Assembly: GCA_965116465.1 (NCBI GenBank)
Contig: OZ220687.1
Location: 3,038,001 to 3,102,000, forward strand
Source of the DNA: VXNF01 sp965116465
GTDB lineage: Bacteria; Actinomycetota; Acidimicrobiia; Acidimicrobiales; CATQHL01
Direction: 5' to 3'
Length of the DNA stretch: 64,000 nt
Each line of letters opens with the position of its first letter. Positions within the stretch are counted from its first letter, which is position 1. This document shows positions 15,898 to 23,659 of this stretch, piece by piece. Position numbers and translations under genes: made by a program. The notes beneath the pieces are model-generated. The model was not told the DNA's origin. It was given only the letters and a program-made list of their open reading frames with translations, and made no database searches.

Positions 15898-16918
15898 CGC
15901 CATCGTGCTCGCCGGTGGCCTGGGCACGCGGTTGCGGCCTCTCACCGAGCAGCGCCCCAAGCAGATGCTTCCGATCGTGGATCGTCCGATGATCGAGCAC
16001 GTGGTCGCCAAGCTGGCGGCCGAGGGCGTCGCCGAGGTGGTGCTGTCGCTGGGCTACCGGCCCGACGCCTTCGGCGCGGCCTATCCCTCGGGGCGCTGCG
16101 GCGGGGCCGGGCTCCGCTACGCCACCGAGCCCGAACCGCTGGGCACCGCCGGCGCGATCCTGTTCGCGGCCCGCCGGGCGGCGACCGGGAACGGCGAGGC
16201 CGGCGGCGGCGACCCGTTCGCCGAGACGTTCTGGGCGCTCAACGGCGACGTGCTGACCGACGCGTCGCTCGGCGAGTTGCTGGCGCTGCACCGGGCGCGA
16301 GGTGCCGAGGCCACCATCCTGACGATCCCGATGGCGGACGCCTCGCGCTACGGCCTGGTCGAGTCCGACGGCACCGGTCGTGTCTCGCGATTCGTGGAGA
16401 AGCCCGCAGGTGGCGCTGCGACGAGGGGCTGGATCAACGCCGGCGTCTACGTTCTGGAGCCGTCGGTGCTGGCGAGGATCCCGCCGGGCCGGCCGGTCTC
16501 GATGGAACGCGACATCTTTCCGCCCGTGGCCGCCGACGGCTCGCTGTACGCGTTGCGCACCGAGGCCTACTGGATCGACGCGGGCACGCCCGCCTCGTAC
16601 CTGCAGGCCAACATCGACCTCATCTCCGGCCGCCGGGCGATCACCCTGGACTCGCTGAGCCCCCGGGCGACGGTCTCACCCGCCGCGGAGGTCGCCGGGA
16701 GCGTGGTCATGGAGCGGGCCGCCGTCGAGGCCGGAGCACGCCTCGACGGCTCGGTGGTCCTGCCGGGGGCGAGGATCGGCGCCGGCGCCGTCGTAGTTGA
16801 CTCCGTCGTCGGCTACGACGCGGTGGTGGGTCCGGGGGCGCGGGTGGCGGGCTTCATGCTGCTCGGCGACGGTGTGACGGTGGCGGCCGGCGAGTCGCTG
16901 CGAGGCGGGCGCCGCTAG
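15884..16918 (+). CDS. Sugar-1-phosphate nucleotidyltransferase (mannose-1-phosphate guanylyltransferase-like)
   Basis: This 344-residue protein has the nucleotidyltransferase signature L-A-G-G-L-G-T-R-L-R-P-L-T at residues 8-20, with P-K-Q-M-L-P-I after it. It also has N-G-D-V-L near 121, F-V-E-K-P near 169 and G-x-x-N-A-G-V-Y. A C-terminal left-handed beta-helix with hexapeptide-type repeats covers about 250-340. Actinobacterial homologues next to cofD/cofE are annotated as GDP-mannose pyrophosphorylase (ManC-like); a glucose-1-phosphate enzyme is the alternative. It probably supplies activated sugar for the glycosyltransferases at 18718 and 31852. Confidence 0.85.
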   Translation: MSPRSAIVLAGGLGTRLRPLTEQRPKQMLPIVDRPMIEHVVAKLAAEGVAEVVLSLGYRPDAFGAAYPSGRCGGAGLRYATEPEPLGTAGAILFAARRAATGNGEAGGGDPFAETFWALNGDVLTDASLGELLALHRARGAEATILTIPMADASRYGLVESDGTGRVSRFVEKPAGGAATRGWINAGVYVLEPSVLARIPPGRPVSMERDIFPPVAADGSLYALRTEAYWIDAGTPASYLQANIDLISGRRAITLDSLSPRATVSPAAEVAGSVVMERAAVEAGARLDGSVVLPGARIGAGAVVVDSVVGYDAVVGPGARVAGFMLLGDGVTVAAGESLRGGRR

Positions 16919-16964
16919 CGAGGCGCGACACCCCGGGGCGGGCGGATCCGGCGGGAGAGCAGGT

Positions 16965-17687
16965 TCAGCGGAACAGATCGTCGGCGGCGGGGCGGGGCAG
17001 GTCCCGCACCGCCCTGCCGTCCCCGAACCAGGCGTCGGGAGCGCCTCGGACGACCGCCGCAGGAATGCCGCGGTCCTTGCCCATCACGAGTTCGGCCGCG
17101 GCGGCGAGTTCGTCGGCGATGGCCACTTCGGTGACCTGCAACTGGCGGCCGCCGGCGTCGGCGGTGCCGCGGAGGTCCAGCACCGCCAGGATCCCGGCGC
17201 AACCGATGGCGACGTCGGTCAGGCCGCGCCGCCACGGGCGCCCGAACGTGTCGGACACGACGACGCCGACCGCCGGGCCGCCGGCGGCCCTGATCCCGTC
17301 GCGGATCCGCCGCGCCGACCGGTCCGGGTCGCGGGGCAGCAGCGCCGCCTGCCCGTCGGGCACGTTGGAGAAGTCGACCCCGGCGTTGGCGCAGACGAAG
17401 CCGTGCGAGGTCTCGGAGATGATGAGGTCGCCGCGCCGGCGCAGCACACGGATCGACTCGCCCTCGACGACCCGCCTGCGTGCCGCGCCGTCGCTGTGAT
17501 CCACCGCCACCAGGCGTCCCTCGGCCTTCGAGACGATCTTCTGGGTGACCACCACGATGTCCCGGTCCCGCAGGTCGGCGGCGGCGGCGATCAGGGCGCC
17601 CAGGTCATCGCCGGCTCGGACCTCCCCGACTCCGGCGATCCCGGAGATTGCCAGCCTGCTCCCGCCGCGCCCGGTGGTCGGGATCAC
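16965..17687 (-). CDS. cofE: Coenzyme F420:L-glutamate ligase
   Basis: This 240-residue CofE adds L-glutamate residues to F420-0 using GTP. Visible motifs are D-I-V-V-V-T-Q-K-I-V-S-K-A-E-G-R near residue 43 and A-N-A-G-V-D-F-S-N-V. Further on are V-V-V-S-D-T-F-G-R-P-W-R-R-G and G-C-A-G-I. It is the single-domain form: the C-terminal nitroreductase-like domain of mycobacterial FbiB, which reduces dehydro-F420-0, is missing, so that function must be elsewhere. Its GTG overlaps the cofD stop by 4 nt, so the two are co-transcribed on the minus strand. Confidence 0.93.
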   Translation of the reverse strand: MIPTTGRGGSRLAISGIAGVGEVRAGDDLGALIAAAADLRDRDIVVVTQKIVSKAEGRLVAVDHSDGAARRRVVEGESIRVLRRRGDLIISETSHGFVCANAGVDFSNVPDGQAALLPRDPDRSARRIRDGIRAAGGPAVGVVVSDTFGRPWRRGLTDVAIGCAGILAVLDLRGTADAGGRQLQVTEVAIADELAAAAELVMGKDRGIPAAVVRGAPDAWFGDGRAVRDLPRPAADDLFR

Positions 17688-18676
17688 CGGTGCGCCGCCA
17701 CGGTGCAGCCGACCGCTGCCAGTGCCGTCCCGGCGAGCGCCGCGGCGTCGCTCGGGGTGTGCATGATCGACGGTGCCACGATGCAGCGGATCCCCTCGGC
17801 CTCCACCGCCGGTGCCAGCGATGCGTCCGCCTCGTCGATGACGAGCGTCCCCGCCACCTCCGAATAGAGCCGGGCCACCCCGACGGCCGATGACTCGTGG
17901 CCCAGTTCGGTCATGAGCCGGGCCGCCGGGCCCCGCAGCGCCGCGCCCGCCACGATCGGCGAGATCGCCACCGTCTGCTCCCGTCGCCGGATCACGGCGC
18001 GCCGCACCTCGCCCACGGCCAGCAGCGGCCCGATGGACACGATCGGGTTGGACGGGGCGATGATCACCGCGGCCGCAGCGGCGATGGCGTCGAGGACGCC
18101 CGGCGCCGGGCGCGCCCCGGCGGCGCCGGCGAAGCGCACCGCGCGGACCGCCACCGCGTGCCGCAGGCCCACGAAGTACTGCTGGAAGCCGATCTCCTCC
18201 GTGCCGGCGCCGTCGGCGCCGCGATCGATCGTGACGCGCGTCGCCAACCGGTCGTCGGTGACCGGCAGGAGGCGCACCTCGACACCCCAGCGCTCGAGGA
18301 GCTCGGCGGTGACAGCCGACAGCGTGGCGCCCTCGGCGAGGCGCTGGGTCCGGTAGAGGTGCGTCCCGAGATCGCGGTCGCCGAGGGCGAACCAACTCTG
18401 GCCGCCGAGGTGCCGCAACATGTCCAGCGCCTGCCACGAGTCGTTCCTCAGGCCCCAACCCGTCTCGGGATTCAACTCGCCGGCGAGGCAGTACATGATG
18501 GTGTCGAGGTCGGGGCTGATGTGCAGTCCGTGCAGCACCATGTCGTCGCCGCAGTTCACGACGGCGGTCACCGCCGCCGGGTCGCAGACCCTGACCAGAC
18601 CATCGAGCAGGCGGGCCGCACCGTAGCCGCCGGCGAGAACCGCCACCGCTGGGGCCGGCCTCTCTGGTGGCGGCAT
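17684..18676 (-). CDS. cofD: 2-phospho-L-lactate (or phosphoenolpyruvyl) transferase of F420 synthesis
   Basis: This 330-residue CofD/FbiA moves the phospho-lactyl or phosphoenolpyruvyl moiety onto Fo. The N-terminus reads V-L-A-G-G-Y-G-A-A-R-L-L-D-G-L (usually G-G-x-G). It is followed by V-V-N-C-G-D-D and H-G-L-H-I-S-P-D-L-D-T-I-M-Y, both characteristic. I-A-P-S-N-P-I-V-S-I-G-P is the conserved central loop. ATG 18676 is preceded by AGGAGG at the right distance. It diverges from the giant GT2 gene across about 41 nt. With cofE it shows the organism makes F420; the CofC-type activation enzyme is not in this window. Confidence 0.95.
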   Translation of the reverse strand: MPPPERPAPAVAVLAGGYGAARLLDGLVRVCDPAAVTAVVNCGDDMVLHGLHISPDLDTIMYCLAGELNPETGWGLRNDSWQALDMLRHLGGQSWFALGDRDLGTHLYRTQRLAEGATLSAVTAELLERWGVEVRLLPVTDDRLATRVTIDRGADGAGTEEIGFQQYFVGLRHAVAVRAVRFAGAAGARPAPGVLDAIAAAAAVIIAPSNPIVSIGPLLAVGEVRRAVIRRREQTVAISPIVAGAALRGPAARLMTELGHESSAVGVARLYSEVAGTLVIDEADASLAPAVEAEGIRCIVAPSIMHTPSDAAALAGTALAAVGCTVAAHR

Positions 18677-18702
18677 GGCCCTCCTGTCCGATGCGCCGGC
18701 GA

Positions 18703-18708
18703 TACTCT
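18703..18708 (+). promoter_or_regulatory. -10 box of the giant GT2 gene
   Basis: TACTCT is 9 nt before the GTG at 18718, in the short divergent region shared with cofD. Confidence 0.4.
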
Positions 18709-18717
18709 CGCACCCTA

Positions 18718-21700
18718 GTGGAATCCCCGGACGCCACCGCTGTGCCAACCGAGCGCCTCGGCAGGATCGGCCCGCCGGTTCGCGCCATCGTGATCGCCCA
18801 CGATCCCGGGGACACCTTCGACGAGACCCTGCAATCACTGCGCGGTCAGGACTACGCCGCGCTGACGGTCACGGTGGTGGACGTCTCGGAGGACGCGGCG
18901 GTCGCCGACGGCGTCCCCTCCGAGGTGGCTGCCCGGGTGGCGGCGGTGATGCCCGACGCCACCGTCATGGTCGTGCCGGGCAACCCCGGGTTCGGACCAG
19001 CGGTCAATGCGGCCGCCCGCATGCTCGTCGGGAAGGACCGGCTGACCGAGGTGGCGACGGGGCCGATGCCGGGCGTCGCCGCCGGGGCCGGCGAGGCGGG
19101 GGATCCCGCATTCCTGCTGATCTGCCACGACGACGTGGCGCTCGCTCCGGACACGGTCACCCTGCTCGTGGACGAAGCGGTACGGCGCGGGGCCGCCGTG
19201 GCAGGCCCGAAGCTCGTGGCGTGGGACAATCCAGGGTTCCTGCAGTGCGTGGGGCTCTCCGCGGATCGGATGGGGGTTCCGGTGCCGCTGGTCACCGCCG
19301 GCGAGTACGACCAGGGGCAGCACGATGCGGTCGCCGAGGTGCTCGCCGTGCCCAGTGCCTGCATGCTGATCCGAGCCGAGGCGTTCGATCGGCTCGGCGG
19401 CTTCGACGGCGCCATGACCTTCTGCGGCGAGGACCTGGACCTGTGCCGCCGGGCCGGACTGGCCGGCGAGACGGTCCTGGTCGTGCCCGAGGCGAGCGTG
19501 CGCCATCTCGGGCGTCTGGCGGAGCGCCGGGCGCAGCCCGATCTGGAGTGGCTCTCCTACCGGCACCAGCTCCGGTCGGTCCTGGTCTGCAGCAGCGCCC
19601 CCCGCCTCGCGGGCGAGGTCCCGCTGATGCTGGCGCTGACGGTCCTCGAGGCAGCTCTCGCAGTGCTCACGGGACACCTGAGGCGCGCCGCGGCGCTGGT
19701 CGGAGCCTGGTTGTGGAACCTGCTGGGGCTGGCTGAGATCCTCAACAGGCGAAGCCAGGTGGCCGCCGCGCCCGGAGCCGACCACCTCGGGCGGCTCACC
19801 CACCGCGGCTATGTCTCGCTGGCCCGGTTCGCCGCAAGCCTGATCCGCGGCGACACGGCGGTCGAGGGCACCGGCGTGCTGTGGGGGCGCCGGCGGCGCT
19901 TCCGTGACGCGGCGCGCGATGTCTCGGTCCAGACCACCGCCGCCGCCTGGACCGCCGTGCTGGTGATCTTCATATTCGGGAGCCGGCACCTCCTGACGCG
20001 GGGGATACCGGTGTTCGGTGAGATCGCGCTGCTCGGGGACTCTCCCGCCGAGCTGTTCGGAGCCTTCTTCAGCAACTGGCGGGAGGCGGGGCTCGGGGCC
20101 GACGGGACCGCGCCGACCGCCTACGGCATCCTCGGTGTGGCCGGCTCGGTGCTCTTCGGGGCGATGGGCCTGACTCGCACCGTCCTGCTTTTGGGGCTCA
20201 TCCCGTTCGGCGCCGCCGGACTCTGGCGCCTGCTGGCGACGACGGGCAGCCGCCGGGCGCAGGTGGTGGGTCTGGTGGTCTTCGTCGCCATGCCCCTTCC
20301 GTACAACGCCCTGGCCAACGGGGTCTGGAGCGCGCTGGCGATCTACGGAACCCTGCCGTGGATCTGCCTCTGGTTGGCAAGGGTCGTGGGCCTCGGGCGC
20401 GCCGGCGAGCCGTCGGCGGCGACGAGCTTCTGGCTCCCGACGGTACTGGTGGGCGTGATCGTCGCTCTGGCCTGGGCGTTCGTGCCTGTCACGCCGCTGA
20501 TGCTGGTCATGCTCGTCGCGGCGCTGGTGGTGGGAGGCCTGCTCGTCGGGTCGACGCGCCGGCTGGCGCCCTTGCTGGGCGCCGCGGCCGGTGGGCTCGT
20601 GGCGGGCTGGCTGCTGAACTGGCCGGCGGGGCCCACCTCGCTCGGAGAGGTCTTCGAGTCCGGCGGGGCGCGGCCCGACTCCTCGGGTGACCTCACCGTT
20701 GCCGAGTTGCTGCGCATGGGCACCGGATCGGCCGTTGCGAGTTCGCTGGTCTGGGGGCTGCTGGTCGTGGCGGCATTGGCGCTGTTCACGGCGCGCGAGA
20801 ACAGGTTCGTCTGGGCGGTGCGGGCGTGGTGTCTCGTGATCATCTCGGTGCTGGTGGCGCTGGTCGCCGAGCACGGTTGGAGCCCGTGGCACCTGCCCCG
20901 TCCGGAGGTTCTGCTCGCGCCCGGGGCGTTCGGGTTGGCGCTCGCCGCCGCGGTGGGAGCCGCCGACGTCGGCCGCGGCGCAACCGGCGGGCGCCTGCGC
21001 CGGTGGCTGCCGGCCGGCGTCGGGCTGGCGGCCCTGGTGGTGGGTGGTATCCCGGCGCTGGCCCTGACCCTCGACGGGCGCTGGGGCATGCCCCGGGGAG
21101 ACTTCACCACCCCGCTGGCGGCCGTCGAGGAGGAGTCCCGGCTGGGAGCCTTCCGGATCCTCTGGGTCGGCCATCCTGACGTGCTCCCCCTCGGCGGGTG
21201 GGCACTCGAGGACCGGTTGGTGTTCGCCACCTCCACGTCGGTGCCCCCCGACGTGGGTCTGCAGTGGCCCGGTCCGCGCCCCGAGGAGTCCGGGCGCCTG
21301 CGGGACGTCTGGCGCGACGCCATGGCCGGAGGGACCGACCGGATGGGGGAGCGGTTGGCCCCTCTGGGGGTGCGCTACGTGGTCGTCATGGAACGGATCG
21401 CCCCTGAACCCTTCGGGGACCTCGCCGAACCGGTGCCACCGGTGGTGCAGGACCGGCTCGGCGCGCAGTTCGACCTGGAGCGCCAGGAGTCCCGGGCGGG
21501 AATGGCCGTCTACCGCAACACCGCCTGGCGCCCGTCCCGGGCTCTCCTGGCGGGCACGGCCGAGGTGACCCCGGCGGCGCTCGCCGGGCCGCCGAACCTG
21601 GCGTTGGGTGACTTCGTGCCGCCGGCGGAGGCGCGCGGCGTCCTGCCGCCTGACAGCACCCTGTATCTCGCCGACGCCGCCGACGGCTGGGTGCTCGACG

Positions 21701-21975
21701 TGGCCGGGACGAGGGTCGAGCCGCGACCGGCTCTCGGCTGGGCGAAGAGCTTCCCGACCGGCGGGGGTGGCGAGGCCACGCTCCGTCACGAGCAGGGCGC
21801 AGCCAACGTGGCGCGCATCGTCCTCTGGGCGCTGGTGCTGGTCCTGGTGCCGCTGGCGCTGCTGCGTCGCAGGTCCCTGCGGTTCCGCAGTGGTGAGATG
21901 GAACCCATCGGCGACCACCGGGTCCCCGACGACGTGGTGTCGGCGCTGCTGGCTCGGGCACGCAGGGAATCCTGA
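18718..21975 (+). CDS. Large membrane-bound family 2 glycosyltransferase
   Basis: This 1085-residue protein has a cytoplasmic GT2 domain at about 20-290. It shows V-I-A-H-D-P-G, G-N-P-G-F-G-P-A-V-N-A-A, an acidic D-D in I-C-H-D-D-V near 137, and F-C-G-E-D-L-D-L-C-R-R near 237. These features resemble rhamnosyl- or galactofuranosyl-type WbbL/GlfT enzymes. About ten or more membrane helices follow (430-830), then an outer domain and a last helix (about 1030-1055). The GT2-plus-membrane fusion next to a DUF5719 gene recurs in actinobacteria and is presumed to act on an envelope polysaccharide. The DUF5719 gene begins 1 nt after the stop. Confidence 0.85.
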   Translation: MESPDATAVPTERLGRIGPPVRAIVIAHDPGDTFDETLQSLRGQDYAALTVTVVDVSEDAAVADGVPSEVAARVAAVMPDATVMVVPGNPGFGPAVNAAARMLVGKDRLTEVATGPMPGVAAGAGEAGDPAFLLICHDDVALAPDTVTLLVDEAVRRGAAVAGPKLVAWDNPGFLQCVGLSADRMGVPVPLVTAGEYDQGQHDAVAEVLAVPSACMLIRAEAFDRLGGFDGAMTFCGEDLDLCRRAGLAGETVLVVPEASVRHLGRLAERRAQPDLEWLSYRHQLRSVLVCSSAPRLAGEVPLMLALTVLEAALAVLTGHLRRAAALVGAWLWNLLGLAEILNRRSQVAAAPGADHLGRLTHRGYVSLARFAASLIRGDTAVEGTGVLWGRRRRFRDAARDVSVQTTAAAWTAVLVIFIFGSRHLLTRGIPVFGEIALLGDSPAELFGAFFSNWREAGLGADGTAPTAYGILGVAGSVLFGAMGLTRTVLLLGLIPFGAAGLWRLLATTGSRRAQVVGLVVFVAMPLPYNALANGVWSALAIYGTLPWICLWLARVVGLGRAGEPSAATSFWLPTVLVGVIVALAWAFVPVTPLMLVMLVAALVVGGLLVGSTRRLAPLLGAAAGGLVAGWLLNWPAGPTSLGEVFESGGARPDSSGDLTVAELLRMGTGSAVASSLVWGLLVVAALALFTARENRFVWAVRAWCLVIISVLVALVAEHGWSPWHLPRPEVLLAPGAFGLALAAAVGAADVGRGATGGRLRRWLPAGVGLAALVVGGIPALALTLDGRWGMPRGDFTTPLAAVEEESRLGAFRILWVGHPDVLPLGGWALEDRLVFATSTSVPPDVGLQWPGPRPEESGRLRDVWRDAMAGGTDRMGERLAPLGVRYVVVMERIAPEPFGDLAEPVPPVVQDRLGAQFDLERQESRAGMAVYRNTAWRPSRALLAGTAEVTPAALAGPPNLALGDFVPPAEARGVLPPDSTLYLADAADGWVLDVAGTRVEPRPALGWAKSFPTGGGGEATLRHEQGAANVARIVLWALVLVLVPLALLRRRSLRFRSGEMEPIGDHRVPDDVVSALLARARRES

Positions 21976-21976
21976 C

Positions 21977-23527
21977 GTGCGCTGGCCGGCGATTCTCGCC
22001 CTGATGGCCGCCATCGCGGCGCTGGCGGTCACCGACTGGGCGGCGCGCGCCGCCGCCGAGGATCCCCCCGCGGCGGTTGCGGAGGGTGTCCACTGGGGTT
22101 ACTCCGCCGCCGGCGGCGAGACCTGGTTCTGCGTCGGCGGCGTGGGCGGCGCCGGGGAGTCTCGCCAGCAGGTGAGCATCCTCAACACCTCCGGGAGTGA
22201 GCTCCGGGGCGAGGCGCGCCTGTTCCCGGCGGTGCCGCTCGGCGGCCGGTCCCAGCAATGGCCCGCCACACGCGTCGACATCGCCGTGGCGCCCTACTCG
22301 CGGGTCGACATCGATCCCGCGGCAACGGCCATGCAGGCGTCGCCCGAACTGGCGAGCTTCGCAGAGGTGTTCGTCGCCGCCGAGGTGCGCCTGGACGCCG
22401 CCGGCGGCGTCGTCACGCAGGCGGTCGCCGGGCCGGGTGCCGACGATGCGGGAGAGTGCGTCACCGCCGCATCGCCGGAGTGGCACGTCGCCGCCGCCAG
22501 CACGCGACGCGACGCCCAGGCCCGGCTGTCCCTGCTGAATCCGTTCTCCGATGACGCGGTCGTGGACATCACGTTCGCCACCGACGAGGGCCGCCGCGAC
22601 CCGGTGGCCTATCAGGGCGTGGTGGTGCCCGCCAGCGCCCTGCTGGTCCTCGACCTCGGGAGCGAGGTGGCCCGGCGTTCGCAGGTTGCGCTCTCGGTGG
22701 TGGCCCGCAGCGGCAACCTCGCGGCGTCGCTGCTGCAGACGTTCAACGGCGACCTGGGCCTCTCCGGAGTGTCCCTGCGCGCCGGTTCCCCGAGCCCGCA
22801 GGAGCAGTGGCTGTTCCCGCTGGGAGTGGTGGGTGCCGATGCCGGTGCTGCCAACTCGTTCGTGGTCTACAACCCCGGGGGCGTCGAAGCGAGGGTCGAT
22901 CTGGCCGTCGAAGTGGACGCGGCGCTGCAGGCAAGGGGTGTGCCGCCCTTCGAACTCACCGTCCCGCCGGGCCAGCGCGTCGAGGTCACCTTCTTCCCGC
23001 CACCCGCCACCGAGGTGCACCCCGTCTCCGCCCTCGACGTGGTGGCGGCCACGACCCGCGTCCCGCCCAGCGAGCGGTACTGGGTGAGCGTCCGCTCGTT
23101 CAACAGCGTGCCCGTGGTGGCCGAGCGGCTGCGTACGATCGAGACGGGCGCCCAGGACGAGGTGTCGGTCCTCGCCGGGCGCGCCGCGGGCGCACGGCGC
23201 GGCGTGGTCGTGCCCGAAGGCGTCCCGGGCGACCCGCACGTGGTCTCGATCGTGAACCCCTCGCTGGAGACGATCAGTCGCCTGTCCCTCGAGGCGCTGA
23301 CCCCGAACGGCTGGGTGTCGCTGGAACCGTTCACCGATGTCGAGATCCGCCCGCGCCAGAGGCTGCTGCTGGATCTGGCGGACCACATGCCGCCGGGGTC
23401 GCTGGTATTGCGGTTCGGGGCCACCGAGCCGCTCGTCGTGTCCCACGCGCGCTCCGGCGGGGCCGGGGCGCTCGGAGCCGTGCCCGAGATGGAGTCCGTC
23501 TCCGAACTCGAGCAGCTGATCTTCTAG
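21977..23527 (+). CDS. DUF5719 family secreted/anchored protein
   Basis: This 516-residue protein has an N-terminal signal or anchor helix (P-A-I-L-A-L-M-A-A-I-A-A-L-A-V). A long beta-rich outer region with internal similarity follows. Phrases like V-S-I-L-N-T-S-G, L-S-L-L-N-P-F-S, F-V-V-Y-N-P-G-G and V-S-I-V-N-P-S recur about every 110-130 residues, suggesting four Ig-like or immunoglobulin-type repeats. Each N-P-x pattern probably starts a domain. DUF5719 proteins are paired with the large GT2 in actinobacteria; molecular function is unknown. The GTG is 1 nt after the GT2 stop, so they are translationally linked. Confidence 0.8.
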   Translation: MRWPAILALMAAIAALAVTDWAARAAAEDPPAAVAEGVHWGYSAAGGETWFCVGGVGGAGESRQQVSILNTSGSELRGEARLFPAVPLGGRSQQWPATRVDIAVAPYSRVDIDPAATAMQASPELASFAEVFVAAEVRLDAAGGVVTQAVAGPGADDAGECVTAASPEWHVAAASTRRDAQARLSLLNPFSDDAVVDITFATDEGRRDPVAYQGVVVPASALLVLDLGSEVARRSQVALSVVARSGNLAASLLQTFNGDLGLSGVSLRAGSPSPQEQWLFPLGVVGADAGAANSFVVYNPGGVEARVDLAVEVDAALQARGVPPFELTVPPGQRVEVTFFPPPATEVHPVSALDVVAATTRVPPSERYWVSVRSFNSVPVVAERLRTIETGAQDEVSVLAGRAAGARRGVVVPEGVPGDPHVVSIVNPSLETISRLSLEALTPNGWVSLEPFTDVEIRPRQRLLLDLADHMPPGSLVLRFGATEPLVVSHARSGGAGALGAVPEMESVSELEQLIF

Positions 23528-23532
23528 TCCGC

Positions 23533-23551
23533 GGGCCGGTCCCGCCGGCCC
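23533..23551 (+). terminator. Hairpin after the DUF5719 gene
   Basis: GGGCCGG and CCGGCCC form a 7-bp GC stem with a 5-nt loop just 6 nt after the stop codon. There is no U tract, which is common for high-GC genomes, so terminator function is a guess. Confidence 0.35.
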
Positions 23552-23659
23552 CGCAGGTCCGGTTCGCCGGGGCCGGGCGACATGACTAGTTTTCCTGCCG
23601 GGTGGCCCGGCCGGTGGCGGGCCGTCCCGACGAGCCCCATTTCACCGGGAGGCAGGCCA

